Translations under genes and position numbers: made by a program
Shown: one piece after another, positions 33,655 to 42,070 of the stretch
Layout: the number at the start of each line of letters is the position of its first letter
Position numbering within the stretch: the first letter of the stretch is position 1
Notes under the pieces: model-generated
The model's database searches: none
What the model was told of the DNA's origin: nothing
What the model saw: the letters and a program-made list of their open reading frames with translations, nothing else
NCBI RefSeq assembly: GCF_900094575.1
Contig: NZ_FMAE01000004.1
Coordinates: 741,142-805,141, forward strand
Reading direction: 5' to 3'
From: Bradyrhizobium yuanmingense
GTDB taxonomy: Bacteria > Pseudomonadota > Alphaproteobacteria > Rhizobiales > Xanthobacteraceae
Length of the DNA stretch: 64,000 nucleotides

Positions 33655-34221
33655 TTAGTCCTTAGCACGCTCGGAGTAGGAGCCGTCTTCGGTCATCACC
33701 ACAATGCGCGTGCCGACCGAGATGTGCGGCGGCACGGTGGTGCGCACGCCGTTGGACAGCACCGCCGGCTTGTAGGAGGAGGAGGCGGTCTGGCCCTTGG
33801 TCACCGGCTCGGTCTCCACCACTTCCAGCGTCACGCGCTGCGGCAGTGCGATCGACACCGGATTGGTGTCATGCATCGACAGTTTGACGGTCATGTCCGG
33901 CTGAAGATACGCGGCCGCGTCGCCGACGACGTCCTTGGAAACCTGAACCTGGTCGTAGGTCTCGGGGTTCATGAAGTGGTAGCCATCGCCATCTTCGTAA
34001 AGGAAGGTGTAGTTGCGCTCTTCGATGGTGGCCTTTTCGACCTGGTCGGTGGTCTTGTAGCGTTCCGAGATCTTTACCCCGTCCGAGATTCGGCGCATTT
34101 CGATCTGGCTGACCGGGGTTCCCTTGCCGGGATGGATGTTCTCGGCGCTCACGACGACATAGAGCTTGCCGTCTTGCTCGATCACGTTGCCCTTGCGAAT
34201 AGAACTGGCGATGACTCTCAA
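33655..34221 (-). CDS. efp: Elongation factor P
   Basis: 188 residues from a TTG start at 34221, which has AGGA eight bases upstream and gives exactly the usual EF-P length; no ATG is near. Three-domain tRNA-mimic that rescues ribosomes stalled at polyproline. The loop IHPGKGTP puts the modified lysine at residue 33 (Lys34 in E. coli), ready for beta-lysylation by EpmA and EpmB, whose genes are divergent and next door. Domains II and III end in SVGTRIVVMTEDGSYSERA, the standard C-terminus. Confidence 0.96.
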   Translation of the reverse strand: MRVIASSIRKGNVIEQDGKLYVVVSAENIHPGKGTPVSQIEMRRISDGVKISERYKTTDQVEKATIEERNYTFLYEDGDGYHFMNPETYDQVQVSKDVVGDAAAYLQPDMTVKLSMHDTNPVSIALPQRVTLEVVETEPVTKGQTASSSYKPAVLSNGVRTTVPPHISVGTRIVVMTEDGSYSERAKD

Positions 34222-34383
34222 AGCTGTATTTCCTGCTTGCTTGGCCCGGCACCAGCCAGGACGTGGTCGAATTGCTGGGGGACTTGGGGCCTCAAACCGG
34301 ACCTCGGCACCCGTTTTGGGCCGCAACATACTGATTTTGCCGTTGGATGCCAGCATTTTGCTGCCGGCCGGGGCGGTCGGTTG

Positions 34384-35436
34384 ATGGCTGGGGACAAGCC
34401 GATGTCGCCGTCCTGGTCGCCCGCGCGCCACCTCGACCGACGGCCGTTCCTCCAGGCCAGGGCCGCCGTGACCGGAGCTTTGCGGGGTTTTTTCGCCGAA
34501 CAGGGGTTTGTGGAGGTCGAAACCTCCGTTCTCCAGGTCTCTCCGGGCAACGAGACCCATCTGCACGCCCCCAGGACCGAGATCATGCGGCCCGACGGCA
34601 GCCGGGCCAGCCGATACCTGCGCACCTCGCCCGAGTTCGCCTGCAAGAAACTGCTGGCGGCGGGCGAGACGCGGATTTTCGAGTTCGCACGGGTGTTCCG
34701 GGACCGCGAGCGCGGCGACCTGCATCTGCCCGAGTTCACCATGCTGGAATGGTACCGGGCGGGAGCGCCCTATGATGCCATCATGGCCGATTGCGTCGTC
34801 GTGATCGCCCGGGCGGCGCAGGCGACCGGGATTGGGACCTTCTCCTTCCGCGGCCGAACCGCCGATCCCTTCGCCGAGCCGGAGCTCCTGACGGTCGAGG
34901 GCGCCTTCGCGCAGTTCGCCGGCGTCGACCTGTCGTCGACAATCTCGGGCGGCGAGGGTAACCGTGCGGCGCTCGCCGAGGCGGCAGCCGGGAAGGTCCG
35001 TGTCGCCGAGGATGACACCTGGTCCGACATCTTCAGCAAGGTGCTGGTCGAACACGTCGAGCCACATCTGGGGCAGGGGCGTTTGACCATCCTGTTCGAA
35101 TACCCATCTCCAGAGGCGGCGCTGGCGCGGGTGAAGACGGACGATCCGAGGGTCGCCGAACGTTTCGAGGTCTATGCCTGCGGCGTCGAGCTCGCCAACG
35201 GCTTTGGAGAGCTGACCGATGCCGGGGAGCAGCGCAAACGCTTCACGGAATCCATGACGGAGAAGCAGCGCCGCTACGGCGAAGCCTATCCGCTCGACGA
35301 GGATTTTCTGGCGGCGGTCGCCGCAATGCCGGAGGCGAGCGGTGTCGCGCTCGGCTTCGACCGGCTGGTGATGCTGGCGAGCGGCGCCACACGAATTGAT
35401 CAGGTGGTGTGGACACCGCCTGCGGATGAGAGATGA
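34384..35436 (+). CDS. epmA: EF-P--lysine ligase EpmA (GenX/PoxA)
   Basis: 350 residues from the ATG at 34384. Class II lysyl-tRNA synthetase paralogue lacking the anticodon-binding domain: ARAAVTGALRGFFAEQGFVEVET at the N-terminus, motif 2 RVFRDRERGDLHLPEFTMLEWY, and motif 3 GVALGFDRLVMLASGA. It activates beta-lysine and ligates it to the EF-P lysine. Divergent from efp across 162 bases and overlapping epmB by ATGA at 35433-35436. Confidence 0.95.
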   Translation: MAGDKPMSPSWSPARHLDRRPFLQARAAVTGALRGFFAEQGFVEVETSVLQVSPGNETHLHAPRTEIMRPDGSRASRYLRTSPEFACKKLLAAGETRIFEFARVFRDRERGDLHLPEFTMLEWYRAGAPYDAIMADCVVVIARAAQATGIGTFSFRGRTADPFAEPELLTVEGAFAQFAGVDLSSTISGGEGNRAALAEAAAGKVRVAEDDTWSDIFSKVLVEHVEPHLGQGRLTILFEYPSPEAALARVKTDDPRVAERFEVYACGVELANGFGELTDAGEQRKRFTESMTEKQRRYGEAYPLDEDFLAAVAAMPEASGVALGFDRLVMLASGATRIDQVVWTPPADER

Positions 35437-36527
35437 CAAAGACGAACCTTGCACGCACTCTGCGCGACCCTGCCGAGCTGGTAGCCGAGGGCCTGGTCCC
35501 CGCATCGGCGCTGCCGGCGCTCGAACGCGTCGCCGCGCGCTATGCTGTGGCGATCACGCCGGATCTGGTCGGGCTGATCGACGCGACGGATCCCGACGAT
35601 CCCATCGCGCGGCAGTTCGTTCCTGTTTCGGCCGAGCTCGAGGCGCAGCCGGGCGAGAATGCCGATCCGATCGGCGATCACCCGCATTCGCCGGTGGCGG
35701 GAATCGTGCACCGCTATCCCGACCGGGTGTTGTTCAAGCTCGTGCACGTCTGCGCGGTCTATTGCCGCTTCTGCTTCCGCCGCGAGATGGTCGGGCCCGG
35801 CAAGGAGAATGCGCTGTCGGAGAGCGCCTATCGCACCGCGATCGACTACATCCGGTCGCATGACGAGATCTGGGAAGTGATCCTGACCGGCGGCGATCCT
35901 CTGATGCTGTCGCCCCGGCGGATGAGCGAGATCATGGCCGATCTTGCGGCCATCGATCACGTCAAGATCATCCGTCTCCACACCCGTGTCCCGGCGGCCG
36001 AACCCGCGCGCGTCAGCGCGGAGATGGTTGCAGCCCTGAAGGTTGCGGGCGCGGCCACCTGGGTCGCGGTACACGCCAATCACGCGCGCGAACTGACGAG
36101 GGCCGCGCGCGATGCCTGCGCGCGGCTCGTCGATGCTGGAATTCCCCTGGTGAGCCAGTCCGTGCTTTTGCGCGGCGTCAATGACGACATCGCCGCTCTC
36201 TCGGATTTAATGCGAGCTTTCGTCGAATGCCGGATCAAGCCCTATTATCTGCACCACGGCGATCTCGCCCCGGGAACGGCGCATCTGCGCACGACGTTGG
36301 CAGAGGGGCAGGCCTTGATGCGGCAGTTGCGCGGGCGGGTGTCGGGCCTGTGTCAGCCGGACTATGTCATCGACATTCCCGGCGGTGCCGGCAAGTCGCC
36401 GGTGGGTCCGAATTACGTGTCGGCGGTGAAAAATACCGCAAACGAGACAAGTGAAGCGGAATCAGAAACGCGCTATCGTATCGTCGACTATTGCGGCGAC
36501 GTTCATCTCTATCCGCCCGAGGCATGA
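35433..36527 (+). CDS. epmB: EF-P beta-lysylation protein EpmB (lysine 2,3-aminomutase family)
   Basis: 364 residues. Radical SAM enzyme: C-x3-C-x2-C in HVCAVYCRFCFRREMVG, and HTRVPAAEPARVSAEMV, which is conserved in lysine aminomutases. The C-terminus keeps PGGAGKSPVGPNYV. Converts lysine to the beta-lysine used by EpmA. Its start overlaps the epmA stop, so the two modification enzymes are translationally coupled. The hydroxylase EpmC is not in the window; many species lack it. Confidence 0.95.
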   Translation: MTKTNLARTLRDPAELVAEGLVPASALPALERVAARYAVAITPDLVGLIDATDPDDPIARQFVPVSAELEAQPGENADPIGDHPHSPVAGIVHRYPDRVLFKLVHVCAVYCRFCFRREMVGPGKENALSESAYRTAIDYIRSHDEIWEVILTGGDPLMLSPRRMSEIMADLAAIDHVKIIRLHTRVPAAEPARVSAEMVAALKVAGAATWVAVHANHARELTRAARDACARLVDAGIPLVSQSVLLRGVNDDIAALSDLMRAFVECRIKPYYLHHGDLAPGTAHLRTTLAEGQALMRQLRGRVSGLCQPDYVIDIPGGAGKSPVGPNYVSAVKNTANETSEAESETRYRIVDYCGDVHLYPPEA

Positions 36528-36595
36528 GTGGCGATGGCATCGACGCTGACTTGAGTGCTGGGCTTGGACGCTGATTTGAGAATGGAGAAATGGAC

Positions 36596-36850
36596 ATGAC
36601 GAAGATCATGCTGGCAGTATCGCTCGTGGTCTTGCTTGGCGGCGCGGCTGTTGCGCAGACCGGCGGCTCCAAGGGATCGACCTCAAGCGGCGCATCGTCC
36701 GGGTCGGTGTTGCCGGCGCCGGTCGGTCATCGCCAGCCGCGTGCCAGCGATGTGCCTAGCGAGAAGAATCTGAGCGATCCCAACGATCCGCTCAGCAAGG
36801 AAAACCAGGCGCTCGACAAGAAGATCAAGAGCATCTGCCGCGGCTGCTGA
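36596..36850 (+). CDS. Small secreted protein with C-terminal C-x-x-C-like end
   Basis: 84 residues from the ATG at 36596, which is 8 bases after GGAG; the ATG at 36590 is too close to that site. A Sec signal (IMLAVSLVVLLGGAAVAQT) precedes a Gly/Ser-rich linker, a polar stretch (SEKNLSDPNDPLSKENQALDKKI) and the ending CRGC. Alphaproteobacterial families of such short secreted proteins are known but unexplained. Followed by a perfect 11-bp hairpin. Confidence 0.65.
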   Translation: MTKIMLAVSLVVLLGGAAVAQTGGSKGSTSSGASSGSVLPAPVGHRQPRASDVPSEKNLSDPNDPLSKENQALDKKIKSICRGC

Positions 36851-36856
36851 GGCTTT

Positions 36857-36881
36857 CACCTCTCCCCGTCGGGGAGAGGTG
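36857..36881. terminator. Perfect hairpin between convergent genes
   Basis: CACCTCTCCCC, loop GTC, GGGGAGAGGTG: 11 perfect pairs. On the minus strand AAAG follows, so no strong T-tract exists on either side. It lies between the small secreted protein gene and the aroG stop, where it could end both transcripts; the sequence is also a common intergenic repeat type. Confidence 0.6.
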
Positions 36882-36912
36882 AGGAATGAGCCATCCCAAG
36901 CTCGGCCATCCG

Positions 36913-37998
36913 TCAGGCTGATCGCTCGTGCAGTCCGGCGCGCCGGATGTTGCGGCCGATTTCGACCGCGTCGGCGAGCTGCTCGAGCGTCTTCGACGTC
37001 GTTGCCCAGTCAATGCAACCGTCCGTGATGCTCTGCCCATAAGTGAGCGGCTTGCCCGGTACGACATCCTGCCGGCCGGCGACGAGGTTGCTCTCGATCA
37101 TCACGCCCATGATGCGGCTCTCGCCGCCCGAGATCTGACGGGCGATATCGGCCATCACCAGCGGCTGGTTCTCCGGCTTCTTGCTCGAATTGGCATGGCT
37201 GGCATCGACCATCACCAGCGGGGCAACGCCGGATTTGGTCAATTCGTTGCAGGCCGACGCAACGCTTGCCGCGTCGTAGTTCGGTTCAGCTCCGCCGCGC
37301 AGGATGATGTGGCAGTCCTCGTTACCGGCGGTCGAGGCGATCGCCGAGCGGCCGAGCTTTGTGACGGCCATGAAATGATGGGGATGCGAGGCTGATTTCA
37401 CCGCATCGGCCGCGATCCGCACATTGCCGTCGGTGCCGTTCTTGAAGCCGACCGGGCAGGACAGGCCCGAAGCCAGCTCGCGATGGATCTGGCTCTCGGT
37501 CGTGCGCGCGCCGATCGCGGCCCAGGAGACGAGGTCGGCGATGTATTGCGGCGTGGTCATGTCGAGGAACTCGGTGCCGGCGGGCAGGCCGAGATTGTTC
37601 ACCGCCGCGAGCACGTTGCGCGCGAGCCGCAGCCCCTTGTTGATGTCGAAGCTGCCGTCGAGGTCGGGATCGTTGATGAGGCCCTTCCACCCGACCGTGG
37701 TGCGGGGCTTCTCAAAATAGACCCGCATCACGAGCTCGAGCTGATCGGCGAGATCCTCGCGAAGCTTTGCTAGCCGCTCGGCATAGTCGAGCGCCGCCTT
37801 GGGATCATGCACCGAGCAGGGGCCGACGACGACCAGAAGGCGGTCGTCCTGATTGCTCAGGATGGCATGGATGGCGTTGCGCGCGGCCATCACCACACGC
37901 GTCGCGGTGAGCGTGCGCGGGACTTCCCGCATCACCTCTTCCGGCGTGCTCAGCTCTTTCAGTTCGCGGATACGAAGATCGTCGGTCGTGCTCAGCAC
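36913..37998 (-). CDS. aroG: 3-deoxy-7-phosphoheptulonate (DAHP) synthase, class I AroG type
   Basis: 361 residues. First enzyme of the shikimate pathway, joining PEP and erythrose 4-phosphate. Type I-alpha features: N-terminal extension LRIRELKELSTPEEVMREVP, VVVGPCSVHD, YFEKPRTTVGWKGLINDP, DMTTPQYIADLVSW, FKNGTDGN and VMVDASHANSSKKPENQ. Length near E. coli AroG (350). In such enzymes the N-terminal part and an internal site confer feedback inhibition by phenylalanine, tyrosine or tryptophan. Upstream on the same strand is a leader peptide gene and terminator arranged as a transcription attenuator (38041-38165), so expression is likely to follow charging of aromatic tRNAs. Confidence 0.96.
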   Translation of the reverse strand: MLSTTDDLRIRELKELSTPEEVMREVPRTLTATRVVMAARNAIHAILSNQDDRLLVVVGPCSVHDPKAALDYAERLAKLREDLADQLELVMRVYFEKPRTTVGWKGLINDPDLDGSFDINKGLRLARNVLAAVNNLGLPAGTEFLDMTTPQYIADLVSWAAIGARTTESQIHRELASGLSCPVGFKNGTDGNVRIAADAVKSASHPHHFMAVTKLGRSAIASTAGNEDCHIILRGGAEPNYDAASVASACNELTKSGVAPLVMVDASHANSSKKPENQPLVMADIARQISGGESRIMGVMIESNLVAGRQDVVPGKPLTYGQSITDGCIDWATTSKTLEQLADAVEIGRNIRRAGLHERSA

Positions 37999-38035
37999 GG
38001 CGGGCTCCTGTCTGTTTTAGAACCTGCCGGCCAAC

Positions 38036-38061
38036 AAAAAAGCCGCCAGGGTCTGGCGGCT
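38036..38061 (-). terminator. Attenuator terminator of aroG
   Basis: On the minus strand, AGCCGCCAG (38061-38053), loop ACC, CTGGCGGCT (38049-38041), then a run of six T ending at 38036: a 9-bp Rho-independent terminator between the leader peptide stop (38085) and aroG. Its 5' arm is also complementary to CTGGCGGC inside the leader reading frame (38107-38114), which gives the competing antiterminator. Confidence 0.85.
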
Positions 38062-38084
38062 GTTCGGACGTTTGCTGCAATGTT

Positions 38085-38165
38085 TCAGATTGAGCGCGAT
38101 CCTCCCGCCGCCAGCGAGCTGTCGTAGCTAAAGTACCAAAAATAGCTGGTGGCGACGGTGATCAT
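38085..38165 (-). CDS. aroG leader peptide (aromatic attenuator peptide)
   Basis: 26 codons, ATG at 38165, TGA at 38087-38085. Residues 7-14 are SYFWYFSY: six aromatic residues in eight codons (three Tyr, two Phe, one Trp), as expected of a control peptide that senses Phe, Tyr and Trp tRNA charging for the first step of the pathway. Segment 1 (GCCACCAGC, 38153-38145) lies just before the run; segment 2 (GCTGGCGGC, 38115-38107) lies 4 codons after it. Segment 1 can pair with segment 2 (8 of 9), and segment 2 with the 5' arm of the terminator. No ribosome binding site precedes the ATG, and the predicted promoter puts the transcript start at the ATG itself. Confidence 0.85.
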   Translation of the reverse strand: MITVATSYFWYFSYDSSLAAGGSRSI

Positions 38166-38172
38166 GGAAGGC

Positions 38173-38201
38173 CATATAGCGTGCCGCTGGCGCCTTGTCA
38201 C
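38173..38201 (-). promoter_or_regulatory. Predicted promoter of the aroG leader
   Basis: On the minus strand, -35 GTGACA (38201-38196, 5 of 6 to TTGACA), a 17-base spacer, and -10 TATATG (38178-38173, 4 of 6). Seven bases separate the -10 box from the A of the leader ATG, so transcription should begin at or next to the start codon. This is the same leaderless arrangement reported for the trp leader of Sinorhizobium. Confidence 0.65.
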
Positions 38202-38233
38202 CCCCCAATCAGAATGTGGAGCGACGAGGCGCC

Positions 38234-38812
38234 TCAGGTGTTGCCATTGCGTGCCGCCAGCGCCATGCCGATCAGGGTGGCGCCGCCGAACAGCAGGTTG
38301 ATGCCGACGAGGACGCCAATGGCCCACTCCGCCGAGCTCGGCAGTCCCGTGATCACCATGAACGAGATCGCGATGTCGACGAGGCCCGAGATCAGCAGCC
38401 ACGACCAGCGGCCGCTGAGCTCACGGCGGTGCTCCAGCGCGTACATGATGGTGGCGACGCCCTCGGCGAGGAAATAGGCGCCGAGCACGATGGTCAGCGT
38501 CAGCACGGCCTGCATCGGCCGGGCCAGCAGCAGCAGGCCGGTGAGCACAGCGAGCGCAGCCGAGATCAGCGACCACCAGAAGCCCGGCGTGCTGCGCGCC
38601 CAATAGGTCGCGATCAGTCCGCCGATGCCGCCGATCAGGAACATCCAGCCGAGGAAGATCGCAGTCGCAAGGCTGGCGAGCGGCGGCAGGACGAGCGCGG
38701 CAATGCCGAGGACGGCAAGCAGGATCCCTTCGAACAGAAAAGCCTTCCAGTGCGCCTTGACCGTCTGGTTCATCTCGGATTGGAGGCGGGCAAATTCCTC
38801 GGGCGATGTCAT
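38234..38812 (-). CDS. HdeD family acid-resistance membrane protein
   Basis: 192 residues from the ATG at 38812 (MTSPEEFARLQSEM). Six membrane segments in three hairpins; FEGILLAVLGIAALVLPPLASLATAIFLGWMFLIGG and LGAYFLAEGVATIMYALEHR (given only as landmarks) are typical of HdeD/DUF308 proteins. The E. coli member helps survival in acid at high cell density; biochemical activity unknown. Gene is upstream of aroG on the same strand, but separated from it by the attenuator promoter. Ribosome binding and the start are clear from family alignment rather than from a strong SD. Confidence 0.85.
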   Translation of the reverse strand: MTSPEEFARLQSEMNQTVKAHWKAFLFEGILLAVLGIAALVLPPLASLATAIFLGWMFLIGGIGGLIATYWARSTPGFWWSLISAALAVLTGLLLLARPMQAVLTLTIVLGAYFLAEGVATIMYALEHRRELSGRWSWLLISGLVDIAISFMVITGLPSSAEWAIGVLVGINLLFGGATLIGMALAARNGNT

Positions 38813-38882
38813 CGTCTGGCTCCGGAACGAGAGGATTGCGTCCCAATCTAGTGGGCCTGTCGCGCGTTCGCCATGCGTTGGA

Positions 38883-39923
38883 TCAAGTGCCGCCGGGCGC
38901 CGACGAAAAGCCTTCCGCGTTGGTGCGAATGCGGTTGCGGCCGAGAATGTAGATCGCCGATGTGACAATCAGAAGCGCAAGGCCGAGCAGGATCGAGACG
39001 AAACCGATCGGAATCAGCGCCAGCGTCAGGTTGCGCTCGGGGTTGATCAGCCAGTGATGGATCGAGGTCAGGACAAAGGCGAGCCCGACGAACCCGATGC
39101 CGCCGCCGGCGAGCAGCAGCGCCCACATCCGGCGCAGCTGGCTGAGCCGCTCGCGCGCGACATCGGTTCGCGGCGCGTGGTGGCGCGCGACGCGCCGGAC
39201 CAGGCGGATGGCGAAGGCGATCGAGCCGAAGCCGATCAACAGGCTCGCAGCGCCCAACCACATGCGGAGTGTCGGATCGAGATCGGGCATGCGCTGGAGC
39301 GTCAGCAGCGGGAAGTCGAAGGCCGTATGAAGCGCGAGCGGGCCACCGAAGATCAACAGCCGGCTGGAAAGACGGGCCCAATCGCGATGGTGGCGGTTTG
39401 CGCCAAGCGCCGTGCCGGCGCGCGCGATGGTCAGGTAGGCGCCGGCGATGATGCCGAGCGCGCCGTGGAACGGCACGGTCAGGACGCTGCGCAGCGCGGC
39501 AAGCGAGCGCCACATGTCGGCGTGCTGGACCAGGTAGGCGAGATTCTCGTAGGCGGCGAAGCCGAGGCCGACCGCGGCGCCGTAGACCACGGTGTCCATC
39601 GGATTGGCAAAGGTGCGTCGCTTGGTCGAGGAGACCAGCACGATGGCGAGCACCTTGACGGCTTCCTCGGGCAGCGCGACGCCGAAGATCGAATGCATCG
39701 CCAGCGCCGCCCAGGGATCGTCGGGGGCGGCGATCATCTTGGCGAAGGGGGCGCGGGCGAGGCCCAGGAGCGAAATGCTCGCCGCCCCTAACAGGAATGC
39801 GGTCCAGACCTGGGCCGGCGGCCCCGGGCGTTCCTCGGCAGCGATGACGAGCCAGAGCAACAGCAGCGCCGGGGCGATAGCGGCAGTTCCGATGACGGTG
39901 GGGAGCGCTTCGATCAGGTACAT
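38883..39923 (-). CDS. PrsW family intramembrane metalloprotease
   Basis: 346 residues with about nine membrane segments. Conserved PrsW motifs: E-E-x-x-K in ALPEEAVKVLA, FAAYEN (EN pair), the histidine in TVPFHGALGIIAGAY and the last in LHTAFDFPLL. PrsW of Bacillus cuts an anti-sigma factor, but the target of proteobacterial members is unknown and no anti-sigma gene is adjacent. The 300 bases between this gene and the next (39924-40218) hold nothing I can support. Confidence 0.85.
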   Translation of the reverse strand: MYLIEALPTVIGTAAIAPALLLLWLVIAAEERPGPPAQVWTAFLLGAASISLLGLARAPFAKMIAAPDDPWAALAMHSIFGVALPEEAVKVLAIVLVSSTKRRTFANPMDTVVYGAAVGLGFAAYENLAYLVQHADMWRSLAALRSVLTVPFHGALGIIAGAYLTIARAGTALGANRHHRDWARLSSRLLIFGGPLALHTAFDFPLLTLQRMPDLDPTLRMWLGAASLLIGFGSIAFAIRLVRRVARHHAPRTDVARERLSQLRRMWALLLAGGGIGFVGLAFVLTSIHHWLINPERNLTLALIPIGFVSILLGLALLIVTSAIYILGRNRIRTNAEGFSSAPGGT

Positions 39924-40218
39924 TGGCGCCGAAAATAAGTTCCCTTGATCCGCTTATCTACGTTCTCCGATGCGACCATGTGTCATGCGCCGGCTGTCGG
40001 CTCCCTGAAGGCGCGCGACTGCTGCCGTTCATCCGGGCTCATTGTGGGGAGTAGAATACGAGCGCAATCAATCGCATGATGGCAGAAGCTCGCCAGTCAC
40101 CGCAACGATTGCCCGGTGCGCTGCGGATCGAGATTTGCAAGCGAGCTCAAGGAAATGCGCGGGATTCCTCGATTCTTGGCGCATCTGCGCAGCGTGCCGG
40201 CTGCTGGCCTTAGTCTAG

Positions 40219-40461
40219 TCAGTGCGTCGTGATCGCGGGCGGCGCGTCGGGTGCGACGTCGAAGGCGCCGAGATGGAATTCCTCGCCGGCGGACTCATGT
40301 GACCCGGAACGCTGCGCCAGCAGCGTGAACGCGGCGCGCGGGTATCGTTTCCAGATTTCGAGATCGCCGGCGGTGATGGTGAGCCAACCGAACGTGTACA
40401 TGTAGCGTCCGGGCTCGGTGACCCGGCCGACCCTGTCCCAAGTGATCTTGTCGACTGCCAT
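40219..40461 (-). CDS. Small hypothetical protein
   Basis: 80 residues from the ATG at 40461 (MAVDKITWDRVGRVTEPGRY). Beta-rich, soluble, with a C-terminal Pro/Ala-rich tail. Resembles a family of short rhizobial proteins of unknown role that start with a V-D-x-x-x-W-x-R-x-G-R pattern. An extension to 40509 is possible but has no better start. Confidence 0.6.
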   Translation of the reverse strand: MAVDKITWDRVGRVTEPGRYMYTFGWLTITAGDLEIWKRYPRAAFTLLAQRSGSHESAGEEFHLGAFDVAPDAPPAITTH

Positions 40462-40558
40462 TCGGTCCCCCGATCGCAAGTCTGCAAAATGACGTCCGGC
40501 CCGAGGCACAGACCTGCAAAAGCTGATCCGGCATTGGGGCCGCTATAGGGCGGCGAAT

Positions 40559-41185
40559 TCAGGCCGACTTCAGCAAGGGCGCGCGGACGATCAGGCGGAC
40601 GAGGTCGTCACGGTCCAGCTTTTCGGCGAATTTGACCGCAAAGCCGTGCTCGAACTTGCGGATCACCCGCCCGACACAGGCGCCGACCGCAAGCGGGGTT
40701 CCGACCACCGGATCATACTCGGAGGACACCGCGACGCCGGCCGTCGAGACGTCGATGATGAAGCACGGATGGCAGCTGCCGTCCGCGAGGGTCAGCACGG
40801 TGTGCGAGACTTGCGGAACGAAACGCGCGTCACGCCGCAGGTCCCGAACATTGACATCCTTCTGCTTCTTCTCGAGCCAGGTCAGCTTTTCCGACATCCA
40901 GGCGCGCCGCGCCCGCGTCATCTCGAGCTCCATCAGGAAGCCCGCCTTCAGCGTCGCGCTGATGGTGCCCTGGAATTCGCCGAAATCCTCGAAGTAGGAG
41001 GTCAAGCGCTCGCCGACCTTGCCGACCACGGGCACGTCCACGATCATCCGGAACGGCGAGACGCGCTTGGTGCGGCAGGCGAAGCTGCGCAGCTTGCCTT
41101 CGCAATCGTACCAGCGGGGCAGCGAGTAGCTGCCGCTGACCGTAACATCCACTGCTCGCTGCCTCAGGAAGTCTGCGACGGACAT
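40559..41185 (-). CDS. PilZ domain protein
   Basis: 208 residues from the ATG at 41185 (MSVADFLRQRAVDVTVSGSY). The C-terminal half has PilZ character: RRDARFVPQ provides the c-di-GMP-binding R-x3-R-like motif and IDVSTAGVAVSSEYDP the D/N-x-S-x-x-G motif. The N-terminal 100 residues contain a second possible PilZ-like beta-barrel with RTKRVSPFRMIVDVP. Predicted cytoplasmic c-di-GMP receptor, with no linked motility or polysaccharide gene. Confidence 0.82.
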   Translation of the reverse strand: MSVADFLRQRAVDVTVSGSYSLPRWYDCEGKLRSFACRTKRVSPFRMIVDVPVVGKVGERLTSYFEDFGEFQGTISATLKAGFLMELEMTRARRAWMSEKLTWLEKKQKDVNVRDLRRDARFVPQVSHTVLTLADGSCHPCFIIDVSTAGVAVSSEYDPVVGTPLAVGACVGRVIRKFEHGFAVKFAEKLDRDDLVRLIVRAPLLKSA

Positions 41186-41334
41186 GAGCGCTGACCGGGG
41201 GTTCGGGTGATTGCCGTAGTTCCACGGTAGCGAGCAAATTCTAAGCAAATGATACTGCTGCCTAATAGCTGGGGTGAATTTTCGGTAAATGGCGCGGGTC
41301 GGCAGAGCAGCGGGAAGCGCGGCATAAGCGACGG

Positions 41335-42048
41335 CTAGCGAGGTCCGAACAGCACCAGGATAGCCAATGCGGCAAAGGCGAACTGGATCATCGTCCATAT
41401 CAGTCCGTTCGGACGGATCTCCCATCGCAGGCGCGGCAATGCGCGCCGCAGCGCGAGCCCGGTCAATGCTTCGACGAGGGCGAGCAGAATGGCAATGCCG
41501 GCCAGGGAAGACCATGACTGGGTCGGAGGCAGCCAAGACGCGAGCCAGGCGGGAACCGAGGCTTTCAGGGGGCCGAGCAACGCGAACCATCCGAACCAGA
41601 ATACAAAGCGCTTGACGAGGTCTTGGCCGATCATTTCGGGCTCGAGGCGGATACCGATGCTTGCCAGCGCGCTTTCGATGCGCTCGCCATCGGTCAGGAA
41701 GAGAAAGGCACCGAGGTAGAGCGGAACGCGCGAATGGAAGAGCAGGGCGATGACACCGAACAGCACGATGTAGCCGAAGGCATCGCCGAGAATGTCAGCG
41801 ACGGCCTGGCCTGACCGCTCCGGCGAGGGCGGCGTCAACGCCGCTTGGCGCTCCGGCAGTGATTGGAGGTGGGCCATGTGCGCCAGCATCTTGGCGCGCC
41901 GGTCCGGCGCATGCTGGCGCGGGTGGCGCAGCCATGTGGGAAGCGCCGGCATCTGCGATGCGTCTGCAATGTCGGCTTTGAGCTGCGGCATGGGCCTCGA
42001 CCGGTTTCGACCTGACATTGGTCGGAGACGAGGGGCGAGGAGGTTCAT
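41335..42048 (-). CDS. Hypothetical membrane protein beside the tRNA fragment
   Basis: 237 residues from the ATG at 42048; a longer frame reaches 42207 but reads through the duplicated tRNA segment, so it is rejected. Three to four membrane segments lie in the C-terminal two thirds (AFGYIVLFGVIALLF, VFWFGWFALLGPL, LAGIAILLALVEALTGLAL, IQFAFAALAILVLFG). The N-terminal 100 residues are basic and possibly disordered. No family recognised. The gene begins 23 bases outside the duplicated att-like sequence, so it belongs to the old chromosome. Confidence 0.55.
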   Translation of the reverse strand: MNLLAPRLRPMSGRNRSRPMPQLKADIADASQMPALPTWLRHPRQHAPDRRAKMLAHMAHLQSLPERQAALTPPSPERSGQAVADILGDAFGYIVLFGVIALLFHSRVPLYLGAFLFLTDGERIESALASIGIRLEPEMIGQDLVKRFVFWFGWFALLGPLKASVPAWLASWLPPTQSWSSLAGIAILLALVEALTGLALRRALPRLRWEIRPNGLIWTMIQFAFAALAILVLFGPR

Positions 42049-42070
42049 GCTGCCGCGGCGGCTTGCGCCT

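Noticed and set aside
33646..34383. Long in-frame extension of epmA over the efp gene
   Set aside because: It reads antisense to efp; the EpmA family starts near 34384.
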